Of a stretch of DNA of 47,812 bases, positions 9,549-16,827 are shown piece after piece. This DNA is from Longimicrobium sp. (GTDB lineage: Bacteria > Gemmatimonadota > Gemmatimonadetes > Longimicrobiales > Longimicrobiaceae). The stretch lies in contig NZ_DATIND010000024.1 of NCBI RefSeq assembly GCF_035474595.1, positions 1-47,812 of the forward strand. Reading direction: 5' to 3'. The notes under the pieces were generated by a model that saw only the letters and a program-made list of their open reading frames with translations, had not been told where the DNA came from and did not search any database. The first letter of the stretch is position 1; every line of letters starts with the position of its first letter. Made by a program: the position numbers and the translations under genes.

Positions 9549-10431
9549 CCGCCGGCTGGGCCGCGAGGGCTTCACCCTGGTCGAGGTGCTGGTGGCCATG
9601 GTGCTGGCCGTGCTCCTGGGGGGGGTGATCTTCGAGGTGGTGCGCGGCGAGGGCCGCTTCGCCGCCGTGCAGAGCGCCCGCCAGGAGGTGCAGCAGAACG
9701 CCCGCGGGGCGCTGGAGATCCTGTCGAGCGAGCTGCGCGCGGCCCAGGCGTCGGGGCTGGTGCGCGCCGACGCCGACGGCATCTCGTTCCTGGTCCCGCG
9801 CGCCTGGGGCGTGTCGTGCGGCGGCGGGAGCGCCGCACAGCGCTTCGCCGTGTTCCCCGACGTTCCCGACGCGGGGGCGCTGATGTTCGAGGTGAACACC
9901 GCCACCGGCGTGCTGGGGAACACCGGGACCGACGCGGCGCCGGTCTGGGCCCCCAACCCGAACCCCGACGCCGCCGCGCGCGCCACCGTGAACAGCATCG
10001 TCACGCTGGACCTGAACGCGGCCGGGAACGCCTGCATCGGCATCCGTCCCAACGGCGACGGAGCCACCGTGCGCGGGGTGACCATCAACGGCGCCAACCT
10101 TCCCGCGGTTCCCGCGGGGAACACGCTGTACCTGTACCAGTGGGTGCGTTACGACGTGAGGCAGGACGGCACCGAGTGGTGGATCTATCGCAGCCTGGGC
10201 GTGGGCGACGGAACCACCCAGCAGCCGCTGGCCGGGCCGCTCACCGGCGCCGACGGGCTGCAGCTGACCTACTTCACGGCCAACGGCGCCGCCCTGGCGG
10301 CGCCCGGCACCACCCTGGCCAACCTGCAGCAGGTGGCGCGCATCGGCATCAGGGTGAAGGCCGCCAGCCGCACGAAGGGCCGCACCAACCAGGTCGACGA
10401 GCTGTCGGCCTCCGTCCAGCTGAGGAACTGA
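9535..10431 (+). CDS. pilW: PilW/GspJ-like minor pilin
   Basis: A 298-residue minor pilin with signal GREG then FTLVEVLVAMVLAVLLGGVI, followed by an amphipathic helix (QSARQEVQQNARGALEILSSELRAA) typical of PilW/GspJ and a large variable beta domain. Its position between the PilV- and PilX-like genes matches the order in minor-pilin operons. The ATG at 9535 lies within pilV, and two bases separate its stop from the next ATG. Confidence 0.85.
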   Translation: MSSASRRLGREGFTLVEVLVAMVLAVLLGGVIFEVVRGEGRFAAVQSARQEVQQNARGALEILSSELRAAQASGLVRADADGISFLVPRAWGVSCGGGSAAQRFAVFPDVPDAGALMFEVNTATGVLGNTGTDAAPVWAPNPNPDAAARATVNSIVTLDLNAAGNACIGIRPNGDGATVRGVTINGANLPAVPAGNTLYLYQWVRYDVRQDGTEWWIYRSLGVGDGTTQQPLAGPLTGADGLQLTYFTANGAALAAPGTTLANLQQVARIGIRVKAASRTKGRTNQVDELSASVQLRN

Positions 10432-10433
10432 CC

Positions 10434-11708
10434 ATGATCCGCGCTCTCCGCAGCGCCCGCGCGCTCCTCCGCCCCAGCGTCCTGGGCAGCCGGGGGATCG
10501 CGCTCCCGCTGGCCCTGCTGGGGCTGGTGGCCGTGACCCTGCTGGTGACCACCGTGCTGCTGACCTCGGGAACCGAGTTCGCGGTGAGCTCGGGGCAGAA
10601 GGACGCCTCGAAGAGCCTGTTCAGCGCCGACGGCGCGCTGGAGAGCTACGTGGCCCAGCAGGCGGGGCTGGGCTCCGGCGTGGTCAACAAGTTCGCCGAC
10701 GGGACCGCCGCCTTCACCTTCGGCGGCAAGCCCTACACCATGACGCTGGCGCGGCTCAGCCGGCAGGTGGTGGACCTGAACGCCAACACCACCCAGTCCA
10801 CCGAGGTCTACTCCATCATCGCCAGCCCCGACACGGCGGGGCGCGGGGTGGGCGCGCTGGTGCGGGTGCAGCGCACGCTGAACAAGATCTTGCTGAACAT
10901 CGACGCCGGCGCCACCTCGGGCGGCGACCTGAAGATCGCCGGCAACGCCACCATCTCCAACGGCCGCACCAACCAGTCCGGCTGCGCCGAGGGCGACACC
11001 TCGAAGTACGCCATCCAGGTGACCGCGGGCGCCAGCGTGGACACGGTGGGCAACAGCGCCACCATCGAGGGGAAGTCGGTGACCACGGCCGTCAGCAAGG
11101 ACACGCTGCAGAGCTTCATCCTGGGGCACGGGATGACGCTGGACTCGCTGACCAAGTACGCGAACATCAAGTTCGGCCCGCGGTTCGGGCGCCCGGACTG
11201 GAGCCAGACGCGCGTGAACTCCACGCACGTCTCGCCCACCGACACCATCTACAACTGGGGGTGCCCGTACTACGAGCTGCTGGGCACCACGCAGTCGTGC
11301 GTGAACGGCAGCACGTTCACCGCCGACACCGCGCGGCGGGTGGTGGTGGCCATCGACGCCGAGGGGAGCAGCGTCACCATCAACGGCGACTACGGGCAGG
11401 GGATCATCATCGTCGTGAACGGCAGCCTGAAGATCCAGGGCAACTTCGTCTTCCGCGGCATCATCCTGGTGGAGAAGGACCTGACCGTGGGCGGCGGCGG
11501 CGGGCAGTTCGACGGCAAGATCGAGGGCACGGTGGTGGCGTTCGGCGCGGCCAGCACCGTGGAAGACAACGTGCAGGGGCGCGCGGTGATCCGCTACAAC
11601 AAGTGCTCCATCACGGCAGCGCAAAACGCCCTCAACAGCGGGCGTATCGACACCATGCCACAAGCGCTTGTGGCACCTACGTTTGCATGGTTCGAGCTGG
11701 TGCGGTGA
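10434..11708 (+). CDS. PilX-like pilus assembly protein with beta-helix-like body
   Basis: A 424-residue protein. The N-terminus SRGIALPLALLGLVAVTLLVTTVLL resembles PilX proteins, which have a hydrophobic stretch after Gly but a degenerate prepilin motif. The body contains runs such as GGDLKIAGNATISNGRTN, SVTINGDYGQGIIIVVNGSL and KIQGNFVFRGIILVEKDLTV, suggesting a repetitive beta-solenoid as in other PilX-like or polymer-forming proteins. It is the last gene of the minor-pilin operon. Its final codons overlap a perfect 20-base palindrome (11656-11675), so the C-terminal tail after NSGRIDT may be a recent repeat-derived extension. Confidence 0.8.
   Translation: MIRALRSARALLRPSVLGSRGIALPLALLGLVAVTLLVTTVLLTSGTEFAVSSGQKDASKSLFSADGALESYVAQQAGLGSGVVNKFADGTAAFTFGGKPYTMTLARLSRQVVDLNANTTQSTEVYSIIASPDTAGRGVGALVRVQRTLNKILLNIDAGATSGGDLKIAGNATISNGRTNQSGCAEGDTSKYAIQVTAGASVDTVGNSATIEGKSVTTAVSKDTLQSFILGHGMTLDSLTKYANIKFGPRFGRPDWSQTRVNSTHVSPTDTIYNWGCPYYELLGTTQSCVNGSTFTADTARRVVVAIDAEGSSVTINGDYGQGIIIVVNGSLKIQGNFVFRGIILVEKDLTVGGGGGQFDGKIEGTVVAFGAASTVEDNVQGRAVIRYNKCSITAAQNALNSGRIDTMPQALVAPTFAWFELVR
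11656..11675. repeat. Perfect 20-base palindrome at the 3' end of the PilX-like gene
   Basis: TGCCACAAGCGCTTGTGGCA is self-complementary over all 20 bases. It lies inside the last 55 bases of the coding region and about 75 bases before the pilM promoter. It could be an operator or a small repeat; there is no T-tract. Confidence 0.7.
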
Positions 11709-11731
11709 GAAAGCGGCATGTGCGGGCGTGC

Positions 11732-11760
11732 TTGACGCCCGCACGACCCCGCGCTATGTT
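11732..11760 (+). promoter_or_regulatory. Sigma-70-like promoter of the pilM operon
   Basis: TTGACG at 11732-11737 and TATGTT at 11755-11760 are separated by exactly 17 bases. They lie in the only gap (141 bases) between the minor-pilin and pilMNOPQ genes, about 90 bases before the pilM start. This is the best promoter match I found in the window. Confidence 0.6.
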
Positions 11761-11848
11761 CTCGCCATCCCCCCACACCGACCACGCCTAACCGCCCCCC
11801 GCCGCGGCACCATTGCGGCGCAGCCCGACGGACCCTTTCGCGCGTCCA

Positions 11849-12895
11849 ATGGTCTCGTTCCTACGCCGCAACCGTACCACGGTGGGGCTCGACATCGGCA
11901 GCGGCCTGATCAAGGTCGCCGTGGTGGACCACTCCGGCCCCGAGCCCGAGCTGGTGCACGTGTCGCACACGCCGCTCCTTCCCGACGCGATCGTGGAAGG
12001 CGAGGTGATGGACCCCCAGATCGTGGTGGAAACGCTCCGCCTTCTCTTCGACACCGCGCAGCTGAAGCCGCGCCGCCTGGTCAGCAGCGTGGGCGGCCGC
12101 GACGTCATGGTGAAGAAGATCGCCATGGACCGGATGAAGGAGGCCGACGCCCGCGAGGTCATCCGCTGGGAGGCCGAGCAGCACGTGCCGTACGACATGG
12201 AAAGCGTGCAGCTGGACTTCCACATCCTGGACCCGCTGGACGACGGGCTGCAGATGAACGTGCTGCTGGTGGCCGCCAAGCGCGAGCTGGTGGAGGGGCG
12301 CGTGGGGCTGCTGCGCGACGCGGGGCTTTCTCCCGCGGTGGTGGACGTGGACGCCTGCGCGCTGCAGAACGCCTTCGAGTACAACTACCCCGAGGCGCTC
12401 ACCGGCATCGTGGCGCTGGTGAACGTGGGCCACGAGGTCAGCACGGTGAACGTGCTGCAGGACGGCACGCTGATCCTGACCCGCGACATCCCCTTCGGCA
12501 GCCGCCGTCTGCGCGAGGAGCTGCGCCGCCTGCACGGCCTGAGTGCCGACGAGGCCGAGGCGGTGCTGCAGGGGCGCAGCGAGCGCACCCGCGAGTTCCG
12601 CGAGCTGCTGGCGCAGGGGTGCGAGGAGCTGGCCGTGGGGGTCGAGCGCGCGGTGGCCTTCCTGGCGGTGAGCGACGCCGGCGGCGGGCTGCAGCGCGCC
12701 TACGTGACCGGCGGCGGCGCCCGCATCCCGGGGCTGGTGGACGTGGTGGCGGCGCGGCTGCGCGCGCGCACCGAGGTGGCCACCCCGCTGCAGCGCCTGC
12801 GGGTGCGCCCCGGCGCCGCCGCGGGAATGCCGGTGGACGAGCTGGCGCCCATGCTGATGCTGTCGGTCGGGCTGGCGCTGCGGAGCGCGGCCTGA
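11849..12895 (+). CDS. pilM: Type IV pilus assembly ATPase-fold protein PilM
   Basis: A 348-residue actin-like cytoplasmic protein that binds the N-terminus of PilN and links the pilus alignment complex to the motor. The nucleotide-binding motif VGLDIGSGLIKVAVVD is near the start; RWEAEQHVPYD, VNVGHEVSTVNV and VTGGGARIPGL are typical of PilM. The start ATG 11849 (MVSFLRRNRTTVGLDIG) fits the family better than the upstream TTG. First gene of the pilMNOPQ series, preceded by a good promoter. Confidence 0.95.
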   Translation: MVSFLRRNRTTVGLDIGSGLIKVAVVDHSGPEPELVHVSHTPLLPDAIVEGEVMDPQIVVETLRLLFDTAQLKPRRLVSSVGGRDVMVKKIAMDRMKEADAREVIRWEAEQHVPYDMESVQLDFHILDPLDDGLQMNVLLVAAKRELVEGRVGLLRDAGLSPAVVDVDACALQNAFEYNYPEALTGIVALVNVGHEVSTVNVLQDGTLILTRDIPFGSRRLREELRRLHGLSADEAEAVLQGRSERTREFRELLAQGCEELAVGVERAVAFLAVSDAGGGLQRAYVTGGGARIPGLVDVVAARLRARTEVATPLQRLRVRPGAAAGMPVDELAPMLMLSVGLALRSAA

Positions 12896-12941
12896 GCGGC
12901 CGCCGCCCACGACCGGTCCCACACACCCGGGGATTCTTCCT

Positions 12942-13700
12942 TTGATCGAGATCAACCTTCTCCCCAGCGGCGGCGGCGCCCAGCGCCGCCCGGCCGCCCG
13001 GCGCGAACGCGCCCTGGGGCTTCCCGTGGCGGGCGCCGACCCGCGCGTGGCCGCGCTGGCGGGGGCCGCGGTGCTCATCCTGGCGCTGGGGGCCTTCGGC
13101 TTCTGGAAGCAGGGCACGCACCGCGACGAGCTGAACGCGCAGATCGACCGCGAGCGGCAGGACAGCGTGCGGCTGGCGCGCACCATCACGCTCATGCGCA
13201 GCCTGGAAAGCCGCCGCGACACCATCGAGCAGAAGATGGCGGTGATCCGCAGCGTGGACGGGCGCCGCTACGTGTGGCCGCACCTGATGGACGAGATCAG
13301 CCGCGCGGTGCCGCCGTACACCTGGCTCACCAAGGTGACCGCCGAGGCCCCGGCCGCCGGCCCCGCCGCGGCCCCGCGCCCGGCCGGCGCCGCCCCGGCG
13401 CCCGCGCCCGCCGCGGGCGACACCTCGCACAAGGCCGCGGGCGACACGGGGAAGGTGGCCATCGCCCCGCCGCCGCCCCCGCCGGCCTTCAACGTGGAGG
13501 GCGCGGCCGCGACCACGCAGGCGCTCACCCGCTTCATGAAGAACCTCGAGGCCAGCGCCTTCATCCGCGACGTGGCGCTGGTCACCAGTGAGCAGACGGT
13601 GACCGAGGGGCGCACCTACCTGAAGTTCACCCTCGAGGCCCGCTGGGAGCAGCCCGACTCCACCCTCGTCGAGACCGTTCCGGTCGTCCCGGTGCACTGA
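12942..13700 (+). CDS. pilN: Type IV pilus alignment protein PilN
   Basis: A 252-residue inner-membrane protein. It starts MIEINLLP, the conserved PilN peptide that docks in PilM. One membrane helix (about residues 36-54), a coiled-coil (about 60-95) and a periplasmic domain follow. A 50-residue Ala/Pro linker (about 130-185) splits the periplasmic part, longer than usual. The start is TTG 12942. The gap of 46 bases after pilM has no terminator, and the stop shares one base with the pilO ATG. Confidence 0.92.
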   Translation: MIEINLLPSGGGAQRRPAARRERALGLPVAGADPRVAALAGAAVLILALGAFGFWKQGTHRDELNAQIDRERQDSVRLARTITLMRSLESRRDTIEQKMAVIRSVDGRRYVWPHLMDEISRAVPPYTWLTKVTAEAPAAGPAAAPRPAGAAPAPAPAAGDTSHKAAGDTGKVAIAPPPPPPAFNVEGAAATTQALTRFMKNLEASAFIRDVALVTSEQTVTEGRTYLKFTLEARWEQPDSTLVETVPVVPVH

Positions 13701-14326
13701 TGGCGCTACCGCCGCTGGACCCCAAGACGCGCAAGAACCTGATCTACGGCGCCCTGCTGCTGGCCGTGGTCACGGGCTTCGCCTACATGCAGTTCTACTC
13801 GCCGCGCCAGGCCGAGAACGCCGAGCTGGAAACGCAGCTGGCGGCGATCCAGCAGGCGAACTCGCGGGCGCGCGGGCTCACCCGCGGGGCCACCAGCCCC
13901 GAGGAGGCGCTGGAGCTGTTCCGCCGGCAGCTGGCCGTGGTCGAGGGGCTGATCCCCAGCAGCGAGGAGCTTCCCGACCTGCTGGACGCCATCAGCGCCG
14001 AGGCGCAGCGCACCGGGGTGGAGATCTCGCTGATCCAGCCGGTGTCGGCCACCGAGGAGCGCTACTACACCAAGCGCATCTACGACATGGCCGTGCTGGG
14101 GCAGTACCACGACATCGGCGAGTTCCTGACGCGCGTGGCCTCGCTGCCGCGCATCGTGACGCCCGTGGACCTGCGGCTGGCCACTCCGGCCAACGCCCCC
14201 GCGGCGGCCGCCGCCGCGCAGCGCGGCACCCCCGGGGTGGAGGGGCCGCCCAAGCTCGAGGCCCGCTTCTCCATCGAAACCTACGTGATCCCCTCCGCGC
14301 CGCTCCGCGATGCGAAAGCCGAATAA
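13700..14326 (+). CDS. pilO: Type IV pilus alignment protein PilO
   Basis: A 208-residue bitopic membrane protein: cytoplasmic lead, one helix (about residues 13-31), coiled-coil, then a ferredoxin-like periplasmic domain with GQYHDIGEFLTRVASLPRIV, the signature region of PilO. It forms heterodimers with PilN and positions the secretin. TGATGG overlap with pilN and a 17-base overlap with the next gene imply strict coupling. An Ala-rich insert (about 155-165) is unusual but low complexity. Confidence 0.93.
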   Translation: MALPPLDPKTRKNLIYGALLLAVVTGFAYMQFYSPRQAENAELETQLAAIQQANSRARGLTRGATSPEEALELFRRQLAVVEGLIPSSEELPDLLDAISAEAQRTGVEISLIQPVSATEERYYTKRIYDMAVLGQYHDIGEFLTRVASLPRIVTPVDLRLATPANAPAAAAAAQRGTPGVEGPPKLEARFSIETYVIPSAPLRDAKAE

Positions 14327-14969
14327 TCCCGCCCTCGCCCTGATGGCCGTGCTGGCGCTGGCCGCGCCGCTGGCCGCGCAGGCGCCGGCCCCCGCGCCCG
14401 CCGCGTCGCCGCTCGCCGCGGGCGCGCCCGACGCGGCCTCGACGGCCACGCTTCCCGCGGGCGACGTGTACCGCCGCGAGGTGTTCCGCTACCAGCGCGG
14501 CGGCCGCCCCGACCCGTTCCAGCCGCTGCTGACCGCGGCCGAGCTGGGCTTCCGCGTGGAGGACCTGCGGCTCACCGCCATCATCTACTCGCCCGACGCG
14601 CGGCGCTCGGTGGCGGTGTTCGCCGAGGGCGACAGCGCGCGCCGCTACCGCCTGCACCAGGGGCAGCGGCTGGGGACCATGACGGTCACCCGCATCTGGC
14701 CGCAGCGCGTGGACGTGCGGGTGGACGAGTTCGGCGGCAGCCGCCTGCAGACCGTGCTGCTGCAGCGCACCGCGCGGCAGCAGCAGGCGGTGGCGGCCGA
14801 CCAGGCGCCGGCCGCGCAGCAGATCCCCGTGACCATCGCCCCGGCGGCGCAGCCGGCCGCGCCGCGCGTGCTGCGCCGCGGCGCGCAGGCTTCCCCGCCG
14901 GCGGCGCCGGCCCCGCAGCGCTCCGTGAACCCGCGGAGCCCCACGTACACCACGACCGGTCACCCGTGA
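14310..14969 (+). CDS. pilP: Probable PilP-like periplasmic protein
   Basis: A 219-residue exported protein with signal peptide LALMAVLALAAPLAAQA. It then has GRPDPFQPLL, a match to the PilP start motif RDPF.P, and a beta domain (about 75-150: DLRLTAIIYSPDARRSVAVF, GQRLGTMTVTRIWPQRVDVR) as in PilP, which links PilNO to PilQ. There is no lipobox cysteine, unlike many PilP proteins, and the Ala/Pro-rich tail (about 160-219) is extra. The assignment rests on this fold pattern plus position between pilO and pilQ. Confidence 0.75.
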   Translation: MRKPNNPALALMAVLALAAPLAAQAPAPAPAASPLAAGAPDAASTATLPAGDVYRREVFRYQRGGRPDPFQPLLTAAELGFRVEDLRLTAIIYSPDARRSVAVFAEGDSARRYRLHQGQRLGTMTVTRIWPQRVDVRVDEFGGSRLQTVLLQRTARQQQAVAADQAPAAQQIPVTIAPAAQPAAPRVLRRGAQASPPAAPAPQRSVNPRSPTYTTTGHP

Positions 14970-15001
14970 TGCGGCCGAACCCGAACGCAAGGAACCGAAC
15001 G

Positions 15002-16789
15002 ATGCTGCGCAATCTTGCGATCGCGCTCCTGGTGCCCGCGCTGGCGGCGGCGGCGAACGCCCCGCGCCCCGCAGAGGGCGACGTCTCGGCGCTCAGGCTG
15101 GAGGGGCGCGACGGGCGCACCGAGCTGACCGTGCAGATCGCCGGCGGCGACGTGCGCTGGACCGACTTCCCGCTGCAGGGCCCGCCCCGCGTGGTGGTCG
15201 ACATCCAGGGCGCCCGCAGCGGGCTGTCCGGCGGCCGCTACGACGGGATCGACCGCGGCGGGGTGAAGGGGGTGCGCACCAGCCAGCACGCGCCCGACGT
15301 GGTGCGCGTGGTCATCGACCTGGAGCGCGACTACCGCTACGCGGTGACCCGCTCGGCCGACGGGCTGAAGATCACCCTGGAGTCCGGCTCGCAGGCCTTC
15401 CAGCCGTGGAATTCAGGGACCAGCCAGTACGCGCGCGCCGCGGAGCGCCCGGCGGCGCCGAACCCCAACACCTCGCAGGTGTCGACCGGAACCAGCCGTC
15501 AAGCGCCCACGCAGGTGCAGCAGCGGAGCCGCGCGCGGCCCATCACGGTGACCTTCGAGAACACCGACATGCGCGACGTGCTGGCCACCTTCGCCGAGCT
15601 CACCGGGCGCTCCATCGTGCCCGGCTCGGAGGTGGGCGGCATCCGCGTCGAGTACGTGACCTTCACCAACCAGCCGTGGGACCTGGCGCTGCGCTCGCTG
15701 CTGCAGGCGTACGGGCTGGCGGCGCAGGAAGACCCCCAGAGCGGGATCATCCGCGTGGACCAGATCACCAAGCTGGCCGAGCGCGAGACGCTGGAGCCGC
15801 TGGTGACCCGCACCTTCCGCATCAACTACGTGCCGGTGGAGGAGATGCAGAGCACCCTCGAGGCGCTGAAGAGCGACCGCGGGTCGGTGAGCATCAACAA
15901 GAGCACGAACACGCTGATCGCCACCGACGTGCCCAGCGTGGTGGAGGACTTCGAGCGGCTGGTGGGGCAGCTGGACGTGCGCACGCCGCAGGTGGCCATC
16001 CAGGCCAAGATCGTGTTCATCAACCGCACCGACGCCGAAGACCTGGGGATCGTCTACGACATCAAGGACTCGCGCGGGAACTCGCTGAACAAGGTGGTGA
16101 GCGTTCCCGACCCCACCGACCCGACCACGACCACCAACGACAACGTGGTGTCGCTGGGCGGCAGCTCCATCGCCGCGCTGGGCAACGCCAACACCCGCGT
16201 GCAGGACCCGGCGCTGCAGGTGCTGACCTCGCTGGTGCTGGGCCGCTACACGCTGATCAACTTCATCGAGGCGCTGCAGCGCGCCGAGCTGTCGGACGTG
16301 CAGGCCGCGCCGGTGGTGACCACCACCAGCAACCACGAGGCGCAGATCTGGGTGGGCGAGCGCACCCCCATCCGCGTGGTGGACCTGGGCTCGACCAACG
16401 TGGGGACCACCTCGGCCAACGCGGCGCCGCGGGCCACCGCGCAGCTGGTGGAGACGGGTATCCGCCTGATCGTGACCCCGCAGGTGACCAACGACCGCCG
16501 CGTGCTGCTGCAGCTGCACGCCGAGCGCTCGAGCGCCGCCCCGGCGGCCGGCGAGATCGGCGTGCAGTTCCTGCAGCAGCAGGGCGACACGCGGGTGATG
16601 GTGAAGGACGGCGAGACCGCGGTGATCGGCGGGCTGACGGTGACCGAGGTCACGCAGTCGCGCACCGGCATCCCCTTCCTGATGGACATTCCCTTCCTGG
16701 GCTCGCTCTTCCGCACGAGCCACAGCCAGGAGGTCAAGCGTGACCTGCTGATCATGGTCACGCCCCACATCGTCGAGGAGACTCCTTGA
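15002..16789 (+). CDS. pilQ: Type IV pilus outer-membrane secretin PilQ
   Basis: Forms the gated outer-membrane channel through which the pilus passes. With ATG 15002 (preceded by AAGGAA) it has 595 residues: signal peptide LRNLAIALLVPALAAAANA, one AMIN domain (about 25-135), a Ser/Gln/Arg-rich linker, an STN/secretin N0 domain (ITVTFENTDMRDVLATFAEL), an N1 domain (RTFRINYVPVEEMQSTLEAL) and the secretin barrel. The barrel includes VTTTSNHEAQIWVGERTPI and ends GIPFLMDIPFLGSLFR and LLIMVTPHIV. GTG 14966 or ATG 14969 would add about 12 residues and overlap pilP. There is one AMIN domain rather than two or three. Confidence 0.95.
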   Translation: MLRNLAIALLVPALAAAANAPRPAEGDVSALRLEGRDGRTELTVQIAGGDVRWTDFPLQGPPRVVVDIQGARSGLSGGRYDGIDRGGVKGVRTSQHAPDVVRVVIDLERDYRYAVTRSADGLKITLESGSQAFQPWNSGTSQYARAAERPAAPNPNTSQVSTGTSRQAPTQVQQRSRARPITVTFENTDMRDVLATFAELTGRSIVPGSEVGGIRVEYVTFTNQPWDLALRSLLQAYGLAAQEDPQSGIIRVDQITKLAERETLEPLVTRTFRINYVPVEEMQSTLEALKSDRGSVSINKSTNTLIATDVPSVVEDFERLVGQLDVRTPQVAIQAKIVFINRTDAEDLGIVYDIKDSRGNSLNKVVSVPDPTDPTTTTNDNVVSLGGSSIAALGNANTRVQDPALQVLTSLVLGRYTLINFIEALQRAELSDVQAAPVVTTTSNHEAQIWVGERTPIRVVDLGSTNVGTTSANAAPRATAQLVETGIRLIVTPQVTNDRRVLLQLHAERSSAAPAAGEIGVQFLQQQGDTRVMVKDGETAVIGGLTVTEVTQSRTGIPFLMDIPFLGSLFRTSHSQEVKRDLLIMVTPHIVEETP

Positions 16790-16827
16790 TCTCCCGGCAC
16801 GGCAGTTCCCACCCACGGAGGTTTCTC

